Source: an uncultured Eubacteriaceae bacterium (GTDB lineage: Bacteria; Bacillota; Clostridia; Eubacteriales; Eubacteriaceae). Taken from it: a stretch of DNA of 15,487 bases. Shown here piece by piece: positions 1 through 6,672 of the stretch (position 1 is the first letter of the stretch; each line of letters opens with the position of its first letter). The translations under genes were made by a program, and so were the position numbers. A model generated the notes under the pieces. That model saw only the letters and a list, made by a program, of their open reading frames with translations. It was not told the origin of the DNA and did not search any database. The stretch covers positions 1-15,487 of the forward strand of contig CANQOZ010000024.1 in assembly GCA_947625585.1 (NCBI GenBank), given 5' to 3'.

Positions 1-231
1 AATGCCACAATCCGTTTCTACAACGATGAAGCTTTCTCAGTTGCGCCTCCAAATTTTGTTATATTGGAAGTAGTTAAAGCGGAACCGTCTGTAGCTGGCA
101 ATACAGCAACAAGTGTTACTAAACCAGTCACAGTTGAAACTGGAGCAGTTGTAACCGTTCCTGATTTTATTAACGAAGGTGATAAGATCAGAATTGATAC
201 TCGAACTGGTGAATATATGGAGAGAGCTTAA
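1..231 (+). CDS. efp: Elongation factor P, C-terminal part (5' end outside window)
   Basis: Reading frame 1 is open from the first base and ends with TAA at 229-231, giving 76 residues. The C-terminal signature INEGDKIRIDTRTGEYMERA is typical of elongation factor P. EF-P binds stalled ribosomes between the P and E sites and helps form peptide bonds at polyproline stretches. Only the OB-fold domains II and III are present. The N-terminal KOW-like domain and its modified residue lie upstream of the window. The next gene starts at the base after the stop codon, and its ribosome site GGAGAGAG lies inside the last efp codons, so the two genes are probably coupled. Identification is very secure. 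Confidence 0.96.
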   Translation, partial: NATIRFYNDEAFSVAPPNFVILEVVKAEPSVAGNTATSVTKPVTVETGAVVTVPDFINEGDKIRIDTRTGEYMERA

Positions 232-693
232 ATGAGTGAAAAGATAAATATTAGTTATTTAAAAGGACTAGCAGAAGGTCAAAAAATAGATGAGAAAAGT
301 GAAGAAGGAAAACTTCTAATCGCTTTAATAGATATTGTTCAAGAACAAAATGAAAAGATTTATGAATTAAGTGAAAGAGTCGAATCTTTAGAAGCATTTA
401 GAGATGATCTTGATTCAAGTTTTAGAGAAGCAGATGATTTTATGCAGGAACTATTACAAAATGGACCGGGATTACCTCCATTCTTAGGCGGAGATTACGA
501 CTTCGATGATGACGATGATGACGATGACGAAATGGATATGTATGAAGTTGAATGTCCAAATTGCCATCAGACTTATTATGCTTCCTTTGAAGATTTTCTA
601 GATGATGATGTTGTATGTCCAAACTGTGCTAATCACTATGAGTTATCAGATGAAGTCATACAAAAGTTAATAAAGGATAATTTCGATGAATGA
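232..693 (+). CDS. CD1247-type protein with acidic linker and C-terminal zinc ribbon
   Basis: This 153-residue protein has three parts. Residues 1-75 are mostly helical and contain YLKGLAEG, a motif I recognise from the CD1247 N-terminal family of Clostridia, a family without a known function. Residues 86-104 form an extremely acidic linker with eight consecutive Asp (92-99). Residues 106-136 hold two CPNC knuckles (Cys108/Cys111 and Cys129/Cys132), which look like a treble-clef or ribbon zinc site. The start ATG abuts the efp stop and has a good ribosome site (GGAGAGAG). The 3' end overlaps the Asp23-family gene by 8 bases. Function is unknown. The zinc ribbon and the company of efp and nusB suggest a role near nucleic acid or the ribosome, but that is inference. 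Confidence 0.85.
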   Translation: MSEKINISYLKGLAEGQKIDEKSEEGKLLIALIDIVQEQNEKIYELSERVESLEAFRDDLDSSFREADDFMQELLQNGPGLPPFLGGDYDFDDDDDDDDEMDMYEVECPNCHQTYYASFEDFLDDDVVCPNCANHYELSDEVIQKLIKDNFDE

Positions 694-1027
694 TGACAGA
701 ATAATACCTAATGAGATATCAAAGGAAATGATCTGCTCTATTGCAAATTTAGCAGCTCTTGGTGTTGACGGTATTGAAAAGACCTACATGAGCCTAAAAA
801 ATGTCATGCTCGATGCTCTAACACATGCAACAATTGCAGAAGGAGTTCGAGTAACTGAAAAAGCAGATGGTTATATGATTGATGTTTATGTTATTACTGA
901 TAGAAATGTAATAATTCCTAATGTATGTAGAACTGCTCAAATCAAAGTAAAAGATTCTGTTGAAATTATGACAGGAAAACCTGTTAGTGATGTCAATATT
1001 TACGTTGAAGGTAGTGGAAAGTATTAA
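686..1027 (+). CDS. Asp23/Gls24 family protein (YqhY-like)
   Basis: The 113-residue product matches the Asp23/Gls24 (DUF322) family. It has an N-terminal helix containing ISKEMICSIANLAALGVDGI, then the strand DGYMIDVYVITDRNVIIPNV and the C-terminal segment VSDVNIYVEG. Members are small soluble proteins. Some associate with the membrane and envelope stress, and the paralogue next to nusB in Bacillus (YqhY) has been linked to fatty-acid synthesis control. The position just before nusB fits the YqhY type rather than the staphylococcal Asp23 type, because there is no AmaP-like partner. The start overlaps the previous gene by 8 bases. An intrinsic terminator follows six bases after the stop. Confidence 0.88.
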   Translation: MNDDRIIPNEISKEMICSIANLAALGVDGIEKTYMSLKNVMLDALTHATIAEGVRVTEKADGYMIDVYVITDRNVIIPNVCRTAQIKVKDSVEIMTGKPVSDVNIYVEGSGKY

Positions 1028-1032
1028 TTTTT

Positions 1033-1058
1033 AAGACTGTTGATACAGTCTTTTTTTT
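1033..1058 (+). terminator. Intrinsic terminator between the Asp23-family gene and nusB
   Basis: A perfect 8-bp stem (AAGACTGT 1033-1040 and ACAGTCTT 1045-1052) with a TGAT loop runs into six further T residues. This is a classic rho-independent terminator. The nusB start codon comes only six bases after the T run, so the element also forms the immediate leader of nusB. Confidence 0.82.
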
Positions 1059-1064
1059 AACAAA

Positions 1065-1523
1065 ATGTCAAAAAAGTCAAAAAAATCAAACAAAATAGAA
1101 CGTAGAAAGGAAAGGGAATTAGCTTTATACGGCATTTTCCGTCTTAATTTTAGCGATTCTGAAGAACCAACTAAAGAAATCATCGAAAATTTTACAGATG
1201 ATGAACTACTTAAACCTTTAAAAACAACCAATGGAACCTATGCTGACAAAGTGATTAAGACGTACCAGGAAAATGCTGAGGAGATTGACTCCTTAATAAG
1301 CAAGTACCTAAGCAAAGGCTGGACGTTAGATAGTATAGCAAATACTGAGAAAGCTATTATGCAGGTAGCTATAACGGAAATGCTCTTTATGGATGAACCG
1401 GTACCTGTAGAAATAGCAATCAATGAAGCTGTTGAATTGTCAAAAAAATATGGACAGGAAAAGAGTAGAAGATACATAAACGGCCTGCTTAGCAATTTGA
1501 TGGATCATGAAAAAAGAGGTTAA
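1065..1523 (+). CDS. nusB: Transcription antitermination factor NusB
   Basis: This 152-residue all-helical protein has the usual NusB layout. After a Lys/Ser-rich start comes RRKERELALYGIFRL (helix 1, RNA-binding face). The conserved C-terminal half contains PVEIAINEAVELSKKYG and ends in RYINGLLSNL. NusB pairs with NusE (ribosomal protein S10) on boxA RNA and supports rRNA antitermination. ATG 1065 is the only usable start: a stop codon lies in frame at 1041-1043 and there is no downstream ATG before the conserved helix. No Shine-Dalgarno sequence precedes it, because the space is taken by the terminator stem and its T run. The 3' end overlaps the next gene by 17 bases. Confidence 0.94.
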   Translation: MSKKSKKSNKIERRKERELALYGIFRLNFSDSEEPTKEIIENFTDDELLKPLKTTNGTYADKVIKTYQENAEEIDSLISKYLSKGWTLDSIANTEKAIMQVAITEMLFMDEPVPVEIAINEAVELSKKYGQEKSRRYINGLLSNLMDHEKRG

Positions 1524-2508
1524 ACCATATTGGTTAGGATTTGACACAAGTGTCTACACTACTTCTATCGCAACCATTTTAGAAAATGGTGAAATCGATT
1601 ACCGAAGAAATGTACTTCCTGTTAAACCAGGTGAAAGAGGTCTACGTCAATCTGAAGCTTTGTTTAAACATATCAGAAGATTACCTGAAATGTTTAATGA
1701 ACTTAGTGAACAGTATGATTTTAGAAATTTAAAAGGAATTGGAGTATCGGTTCATCCAAGACCGATCCAAGGTTCCTACATGCCGGTTTTTGAAGGTGGG
1801 AAAGCTATAGCCCATGTTTTAGGGGATACTTTAGATATTCCAGTGATTGAAGTTAGCCATCAGGAAAACCATATTGAAGCAATCGTTTTAGGTTCAAAAA
1901 TTGATCACGACAAGTTAAAAAATAAATTCTTAGCAATCCATTTTTCAGGTGGAACGTCTGAAATTTTATTAGCAAGATTAACTGAAAACGGATATTTTAT
2001 TCAAAGAATAGCTGGAAGTTTAGATTTAAAAGCTGGTCAATTAATAGATCGAATTGGAATTAGATTAGGACTACAATTTCCAGCAGGAGCAGAGCTTGAA
2101 AAGATTGCATTAAAAGCTACACAAAAAGATATTATAATCCCTAGTCGTAGTCACTATAAAGATTTCCACTTTTCTGGCCAAGAAAATTATATCAATAATC
2201 TTCTAAATAAAGGAGTACCAGCAGAAGAAGTCGCTTATGGTCTATTTAAGATGATTGGTAGGACTTTAAACAAAAGTATTCGGAAAATTTTAGAAGATGA
2301 AGATTTCAATGTTGTTGTTTTCAGCGGCGGAGTCATGAGTAATTCAATAATTAGAGATGAGATTAGGAGAAAGCTAAAGCCGACCGGTTTAGAACTTATT
2401 TTTGCACCAGCAGAATATTCAAGTGATAATGCTATTGGAAATGCTGCTTTAGCTAGAAGAGTACTATCGAATGCCAAGAAGAATTCTATCAGTTTCAGAA
2501 CTGAATAA
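1507..2508 (+). CDS. TsaD/Kae1 (Gcp) family paralogue, peptidase M22-like
   Basis: The 333-residue protein has the ASKHA-type fold of the TsaD/Kae1/Gcp family. Visible elements are GFDTS (11-15) in the first phosphate loop, HQENH (His118, His122) at the metal-binding pair, HFSGGTSE (145-152), FHFSG (220-224), VFSGGVMSN (271-279) and SSDNAIGNA (305-313) with Asp307 as the third metal ligand. Canonical TsaD makes the t6A modification of tRNA and has HMEGH and GHT at these places. The differences and the nusB-xseA location point to the second, clostridial paralogue often annotated as O-sialoglycoprotein endopeptidase. I expect a separate true tsaD elsewhere. The metal site looks intact, so an enzymatic role is plausible, but the substrate is unknown. 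It overlaps nusB by 17 bases and xseA by 38. Confidence 0.85.
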   Translation: MKKEVKPYWLGFDTSVYTTSIATILENGEIDYRRNVLPVKPGERGLRQSEALFKHIRRLPEMFNELSEQYDFRNLKGIGVSVHPRPIQGSYMPVFEGGKAIAHVLGDTLDIPVIEVSHQENHIEAIVLGSKIDHDKLKNKFLAIHFSGGTSEILLARLTENGYFIQRIAGSLDLKAGQLIDRIGIRLGLQFPAGAELEKIALKATQKDIIIPSRSHYKDFHFSGQENYINNLLNKGVPAEEVAYGLFKMIGRTLNKSIRKILEDEDFNVVVFSGGVMSNSIIRDEIRRKLKPTGLELIFAPAEYSSDNAIGNAALARRVLSNAKKNSISFRTE

Positions 2509-3673
2509 TTATATAAAAACAATTATTGATTCTAACAGTATATTAAGACGAGTTAGTGTTGAAGGTGAAATTTCTAATATGACTCGTGCTTCTTCAGGTC
2601 ACTATTATTTCTCACTTAAAGACCAAAATAGTGAAATTCGCTGTATTATGTGGCGATCTACTGCAACACAATTAAAGTTTAATCCTGCTGATGGTATGAA
2701 TGTTAAAGTTAATGGAGCAGTACAGGTTTATTCACAAAGGGGAACCTACTCCATAATTCTCACATCAATGCAGCCTGCAGGTATTGGAACGCTTTATCAG
2801 ATATTTACTGATAGAGTTAAAAAGCTAGAATCAAAGGGATTTTTTAATAAAGAATTAAAAAAAGAAATTCCGGAAAATATAAAACGAGTTGGAGTAGTAA
2901 CTTCAGAAACCGGTGCTGTTATACATGACATTATTACAACAATAAAACGACGAAATCCATTAATTGAAATTCTGTTAGTTCCAGCTGTTGTCCAAGGTGA
3001 AGGAGCTAAGGAAAGTGTTGCAAAAGGCATTAAGAAGCTTAATGAAATGGAGGACATAGACGTTATTATTGTTGGAAGAGGTGGTGGTTCACTTGAAGAC
3101 TTATGGGCATTTAATGAGGAGGAAGTAGCTAATGCTATTTTTAACTCTAAAAAACCTGTTATTTCTTCAGTTGGTCATGAAACTGATGTAACAATTTCGG
3201 ACTTAGTCGCTGATCTTAGAGCCCCAACTCCAACAGCTGCAGCAGAATTTGTTTCTAATGATTTTGCTGATCTTGTTAATATTCTTGTAAACCTGGACTC
3301 TAAAGTGACAGAACTTATAGTTAATAAGTACAATAATATGGTCCAGGAAGTAAATCGATTTGAAAACAGAATTCAATATTTAAATCCAGAGAATAAGATA
3401 ACAAGTCTACAATTTAAAGTTGATGAGTTAGATTTAAAACTTAATAATTCGATTAAAAATAAGCTCAATTGGTATACAAATAAACTGGAAAACTTAGAAT
3501 TGCAAATAAAGCTACTTAATCCTACCTATTTACTTGAAAAAGGGTATGCTATGGTAACGGATAAACAGGAGCAAATTATAACAACTAAAGCTCAGGCTGA
3601 TAAGAAGGAAGAATTAATAATTCACTTCCATGATGGTAATGTATTAACTAAGGTGGATCATAAAAATGGCTGA
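2471..3673 (+). CDS. xseA: Exodeoxyribonuclease VII large subunit
   Basis: The 400-residue protein is the full-length large subunit of exonuclease VII, which degrades single-stranded DNA from both ends to oligonucleotides. It begins with LSVSELNNYIK, followed by the N-terminal OB fold (about 22-100, with VEGEISNMTRASSGHYYFSL). The catalytic region has GVVTSETGAVIHDI (141-154), GRGGGSLEDLW (202-212), GHETD (235-239) and RAPTPTAAAE (250-259). A long helical arm follows, and the C-terminal strand LLEKGYAMVTD ends the conserved part. ATG 2471 is chosen because LSVSEL follows almost directly. The start lies inside the previous gene, and the stop overlaps xseB by 8 bases. Confidence 0.96.
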   Translation: MPRRILSVSELNNYIKTIIDSNSILRRVSVEGEISNMTRASSGHYYFSLKDQNSEIRCIMWRSTATQLKFNPADGMNVKVNGAVQVYSQRGTYSIILTSMQPAGIGTLYQIFTDRVKKLESKGFFNKELKKEIPENIKRVGVVTSETGAVIHDIITTIKRRNPLIEILLVPAVVQGEGAKESVAKGIKKLNEMEDIDVIIVGRGGGSLEDLWAFNEEEVANAIFNSKKPVISSVGHETDVTISDLVADLRAPTPTAAAEFVSNDFADLVNILVNLDSKVTELIVNKYNNMVQEVNRFENRIQYLNPENKITSLQFKVDELDLKLNNSIKNKLNWYTNKLENLELQIKLLNPTYLLEKGYAMVTDKQEQIITTKAQADKKEELIIHFHDGNVLTKVDHKNG

Positions 3674-3908
3674 TGATAAGAAATTAACATTAAACGAAAA
3701 AATAGCTTTGATCGAAGAAAACGCTAAAAAACTTGAAGATAATACATTAGGTTTAGAAGAATCTATGAAGCTTTATGAAGAAAGTTTAAATCTAATAAAG
3801 GAGTGTAATGTTGAACTAGATCAAGCTAAAAATAAAATTTTCAAACTAAGCCCTGACAATATTGAAATTGAAGTAGACGAGAATTTGGAAGAAGTTAATG
3901 AACTCTGA
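3666..3908 (+). CDS. xseB: Exodeoxyribonuclease VII small subunit
   Basis: The 80-residue helical protein has the XseB pattern: LNEKIALIEENAKKLED, then LGLEESMKLYEESLNLIKEC, then a charged C-terminal tail. Several small subunits wrap the helical arm of XseA to form active exonuclease VII. It overlaps xseA by 8 bases and ispA by 11, so the subunits are probably made by coupled translation. An AAGGTGG ribosome site lies inside the end of xseA. Length is normal for the family. Confidence 0.94.
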   Translation: MADDKKLTLNEKIALIEENAKKLEDNTLGLEESMKLYEESLNLIKECNVELDQAKNKIFKLSPDNIEIEVDENLEEVNEL

Positions 3909-4788
3909 TGAATTTAAACAAATAATTAAAGAAGATACTGAGTTAATAAACCGGAAGCTAAAAGATTCCATTGATTCACTAGAATGTCCTGAAATTCTAA
4001 AAGAATCAATGGAATATTCAATTATGGCTCCCGGAAAAAGAATTAGACCAATAATTGTAATACAAACTGCAAAAAGTTTGGGTAAGAATATAGACAAAGT
4101 TCTACCATTAGCTCTTGCAATTGAATATATTCATTCTTATTCACTTATTCATGATGATTTACCAGCTATGGATGATGATAAGTTAAGAAGAGGAAGAGAA
4201 ACAAGTCATATTGTTTTTGGTGAAGATATGGCTATATTAACAGGAGATAGTCTGTTAAATACAGCAGTTGAAATTGGAATTGAAGGAATTCCTGATAAAG
4301 ATCCCTGGGACTATATAAGTGCGTTGGGATATCTCTTTAAAGCTGCTGGAATAAACGGAATGATTGGTGGACAAGTTAGAGATATTAAAGAAGACCATTA
4401 TGCTCAGAAACTTTCAGATATAGAAAAAACGGAAGATTTAAAAACCGGAGCTTTACTAAAAGCTTCTCTAGTTTGCGGGAGTGTCCCATTTATTGGTTTT
4501 AATGAAGAAGTTCAAACACTTCTACAATACGGTAATTATATTGGGAAGTTATTTCAAATAACCGATGATATTCTAGATCGAACTCAGTCTAGTGAAATAT
4601 TAGGTAAGGATTCCGGTAGTGATGAAAGAAATGGAAAATCAACTATAGTTAGTATTCTTGGACTTGAACAAGCTAAACAAAGGGCTCAAGTTTATAGCAG
4701 GATGGCTAAAGATGAGTTATCTAAACTTAGTGGAGATTTTAGTTTCTTTTATGAATTAACAGATTTTATAACAAATAGAGATTGTTAG
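3898..4788 (+). CDS. ispA: Farnesyl/geranyl diphosphate synthase (IspA-type polyprenyl synthetase)
   Basis: The 296-residue enzyme condenses isopentenyl diphosphate with allylic diphosphates to make C10-C15 prenyl diphosphates. These feed undecaprenyl phosphate and quinone synthesis. Visible motifs are GKRIRP (46-51) for IPP binding, the first Asp-rich motif DDLPAMDDD (86-94) with the two-residue insertion of bacterial FPP synthases, LRRGR (96-100), GGQ (157-159), KTGALL (182-187) and the second Asp-rich motif DDILD (223-227). All catalytic aspartates are present. The gene overlaps xseB and belongs to the nusB-xseAB run, as in many Clostridia. The dxs gene that often follows it is absent here; a small unknown gene follows instead. 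Confidence 0.93.
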   Translation: MNSDEFKQIIKEDTELINRKLKDSIDSLECPEILKESMEYSIMAPGKRIRPIIVIQTAKSLGKNIDKVLPLALAIEYIHSYSLIHDDLPAMDDDKLRRGRETSHIVFGEDMAILTGDSLLNTAVEIGIEGIPDKDPWDYISALGYLFKAAGINGMIGGQVRDIKEDHYAQKLSDIEKTEDLKTGALLKASLVCGSVPFIGFNEEVQTLLQYGNYIGKLFQITDDILDRTQSSEILGKDSGSDERNGKSTIVSILGLEQAKQRAQVYSRMAKDELSKLSGDFSFFYELTDFITNRDC

Positions 4789-4796
4789 AGGGACCA

Positions 4797-5096
4797 ATGA
4801 AATTTTCAGATTTAAGAACTGTAATGTTACCTGAAGGTAGAGTGATATTGAGATTATATTCAGACGGAAACAAGGTAATAGATTCGGGAGCAGTCGTTAC
4901 CATGAATATTGGTGATCAACTCAATGATGCTCAGGTGGAATTAGTTTATGTAGCTGAATGTATTCAACATGTTGACTTAAAAGTTCCAGATAAAATGTTT
5001 AACTCAACAAACTGGGATGAATTTTTTGGTAAAAATGTTTATGCTTCTCATACTCCGGATTTTAACGACAATCAATTCCCGGATGAAGGAGTTTAA
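4797..5096 (+). CDS. Unrecognised 99-residue protein after ispA
   Basis: I do not recognise this family. The predicted product is acidic and soluble, with no signal peptide, membrane segment or cysteine motif (one Cys only). The first 55 residues look like a beta-rich unit (RVILRLYSDGNKVIDSGAVV, then QVELVYVAE). The tail is rich in Asn, Asp and aromatic residues and ends in NQFPDEGV. ATG 4797 is preferred over TTG 4782 because AGAGGGA at 4787-4793 is then a correctly placed ribosome site, overlapping the ispA stop codon. The gene starts 8 bases after ispA and is closed by a terminator, so it is the last member of the housekeeping run. That it is a real gene is well supported by ribosome site and context; its function is open. 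Confidence 0.7.
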   Translation: MKFSDLRTVMLPEGRVILRLYSDGNKVIDSGAVVTMNIGDQLNDAQVELVYVAECIQHVDLKVPDKMFNSTNWDEFFGKNVYASHTPDFNDNQFPDEGV

Positions 5097-5100
5097 TTAT

Positions 5101-5124
5101 AGGACGGTTTAAGCCGTCTTTTTT
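5101..5124 (+). terminator. Intrinsic terminator ending the efp-ispA run
   Basis: An 8-bp stem (AGGACGGT 5101-5108 and GCCGTCTT 5113-5120, with two G-T wobbles) carries a TTAA loop and runs into T5121-5124. It begins four bases after the stop of the 99-residue gene and is a clear rho-independent terminator for the + strand. Confidence 0.85.
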
Positions 5125-5340
5125 ATGCTTTTAATAACCATAGAGCTAATAGAATTTTTAATTAATATTAAATAGAATTATTAGATTCAATTTGCTTCAA
5201 ACTCATTTTTTTATTTTAAATTTAATAATCGGTATAATTTTTCTGATTAAAATTCTTAAAATAAATTAATTATCTATTTTGGAACAATTCATTCCAAATG
5301 TTTTGATGTCAAAATTTAATAATTAAAATATAAATTTATA
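5125..5340. other. AT-rich convergent intergenic stretch with two palindromes
   Basis: No gene is visible here. The stretch lies between two converging terminators and is extremely AT-rich. It holds a perfect inverted repeat, TTTGGAA (5278-5284) and TTCCAAA (5292-5298) with a 7-base spacer, followed at once by TTTTGA-TG-TCAAAA (5301-5314). A lone TATAAT occurs at 5233-5238 without a good -35. Nothing else can be supported. Confidence 0.5.
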
Positions 5341-5367
5341 AAAAAAGCCACTTCAAACGAAGCGGCT
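5341..5367 (-). terminator. Intrinsic terminator of the sorbitol operon
   Basis: Read on the - strand, AGCC and GGCT arms continue into CTTC/GAAG around an AAAC-type loop (5346-5367), with one G-T pair at 5350/5363. This is followed by a run of T (A5341-5346 on +). It starts 10 bases after the stop of the last operon gene. On the + strand the same hairpin is followed only by ATATTTT, so it acts mainly for the - strand. Confidence 0.8.
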
Positions 5368-5377
5368 ATATTTTAAC

Positions 5378-5842
5378 CTACTGATTATCTTTAGTTAATG
5401 TTATATTACTTGGTATAGATGAAGAGATACTATCCATATTACTTATTTCAATAGAAGTATTATCTGCTGATAATTCATAGGTTAAAGCTATATCTTTTTT
5501 ATCTACCACATCTGTAGCTAAGATGTTTTCAGTATCTTCAACTTCTTCTGGTGTTAAAGTTAATTCCTGATCTTCAGCTGTGTAACTACCTGAAACCATA
5601 GCTGTTCCACTTGTAGCATTTTCTTCAGCTGTAATATCTGGTGTAATAGTTAATTCAAATTTATTTTCGGGATTAATTGTTAAAGTAACTATATTTATTG
5701 GATCCTGTCCTTCTCCTTGATACGTCCATTCACCTTCTAAACCAGAAGTATCATTTTTTTCACTGTTTGCCGTGTTAGATTCACAAGCACACAAACTAAA
5801 TACGCTAAAAATTAATATTAAAACAAGGAATGCTTTCCTCAT
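5378..5842 (-). CDS. Small lipocalin-like lipoprotein at the end of the sorbitol operon
   Basis: The 154-residue product starts with a lipoprotein signal peptide: Arg2-Lys3, a hydrophobic core at 4-17 and lipobox LCAC with Cys20 as the lipid-bearing residue. A short polar linker precedes a likely beta-barrel domain (about 34-150) with LEGEWTYQG near its start, then alternating strands such as IVTLTINPENKFELTI and ITL near the end. This resembles small lipocalin-like lipoproteins of Firmicutes, but I cannot assign a family firmly. It sits two bases after srlD. Its ribosome site (GAGAGG) overlaps the last srlD codons, so translation is probably coupled to the dehydrogenase. It would be anchored on the outer face of the cell membrane. 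Its role in sorbitol use, if any, is unknown. Confidence 0.8.
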   Translation of the reverse strand: MRKAFLVLILIFSVFSLCACESNTANSEKNDTSGLEGEWTYQGEGQDPINIVTLTINPENKFELTITPDITAEENATSGTAMVSGSYTAEDQELTLTPEEVEDTENILATDVVDKKDIALTYELSADNTSIEISNMDSISSSIPSNITLTKDNQ

Positions 5843-5844
5843 AA

Positions 5845-6648
5845 TTATCCTCTCGTTTTACCTCCTGCCACATTATAAGTGACACCGTCAATATATCCTG
5901 CTCTGTCACTAGCTAAGAAGCAGGCAAGATTTGCAACTTCACTAAGCTTACCTGATCTACCAAGGGGAGTTGTTGATTTACTTTTATAACCGGCTCGTAA
6001 ATCATCAACAGTAATTCCACGTGTATAAGCAAGAGCATCCTCATAAGCTTGAGTTCTTAAACCTGTTGCTTCCATAATTCCTGGAGCTATACCAACAACT
6101 CGGATATTATACTTACCTAGCTCCTTACACCAACTTCTCGTTAGGGAATTTACGGCCGCTTTTGTTGCAGCATATGCGCTTTGCCCTTCGGATCCTTCTA
6201 ATCCAGATTCAGACGAAATATTGATGATAACTCCGTTTTTATTTTCTGCCATATTACGGGCAGCACTTTGTGAGCAATAGAATAAACCATTTAAATTAAC
6301 CTGTATGATTTTATTCCAAATAGTTTCATCAAGTTCAAATGGACCTTCTGGATCTATAGTATCAACAAGTAATCTTGGAATATTGATTCCGGCATTATTA
6401 ACTAAAACATCAATTTTTTTGTTTTTAGAAATAATATCGTCAAAAACTTCTTTAACTTTTACATGGTTCGTAATATCAGCTTGATAATAATCAACAGAAC
6501 CATTTTCTATTTCCGGAGCATTTTCGCTTAAATCAAGAATAATAACTTTAGCGTTTTGATTAACGAATTCTTGTGCAATACTTAATCCAATACCACTTGC
6601 AGCACCAGTTACAACAACAACTTTATTTTCAAGGTCTAACCAAGACAT
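5845..6648 (-). CDS. srlD: Sorbitol-6-phosphate 2-dehydrogenase (SDR family)
   Basis: The 267-residue classical short-chain dehydrogenase is predicted to oxidise sorbitol-6-phosphate to fructose-6-phosphate with NAD, feeding glycolysis. The nucleotide-binding motif TGAASGIG is at 14-21, with Asp39 after the second strand favouring NAD over NADP. NNAG is at 84-87, the catalytic Ser is 146, and Tyr159/Lys163 form the YxxxK motif. The opening MSWLDLENK resembles Gram-positive sorbitol-6-phosphate dehydrogenases. The gene follows srlB by 24 bases and has an AGGTGG ribosome site. Substrate assignment rests mainly on the glucitol PTS genes upstream, since SDR motifs alone do not give specificity. 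Confidence 0.9.
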   Translation of the reverse strand: MSWLDLENKVVVVTGAASGIGLSIAQEFVNQNAKVIILDLSENAPEIENGSVDYYQADITNHVKVKEVFDDIISKNKKIDVLVNNAGINIPRLLVDTIDPEGPFELDETIWNKIIQVNLNGLFYCSQSAARNMAENKNGVIINISSESGLEGSEGQSAYAATKAAVNSLTRSWCKELGKYNIRVVGIAPGIMEATGLRTQAYEDALAYTRGITVDDLRAGYKSKSTTPLGRSGKLSEVANLACFLASDRAGYIDGVTYNVAGGKTRG

Positions 6649-6672
6649 TTAAATAACCACCTATCTTTAAAA

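Noticed and set aside
440..622. Antisense open frame across the acidic stretch
   Set aside because: It mirrors the GAT/GAC repeat of the CD1247-like gene and gives a His/Arg-rich product with no start context or family. The same reasoning excludes the other antisense frames in nusB, the TsaD-like gene, xseA and xseB/ispA.
4782..4796. Upstream TTG start for the 99-residue gene
   Set aside because: It would place the ribosome site AGAGGGA inside the coding region; ATG 4797 fits this site instead.
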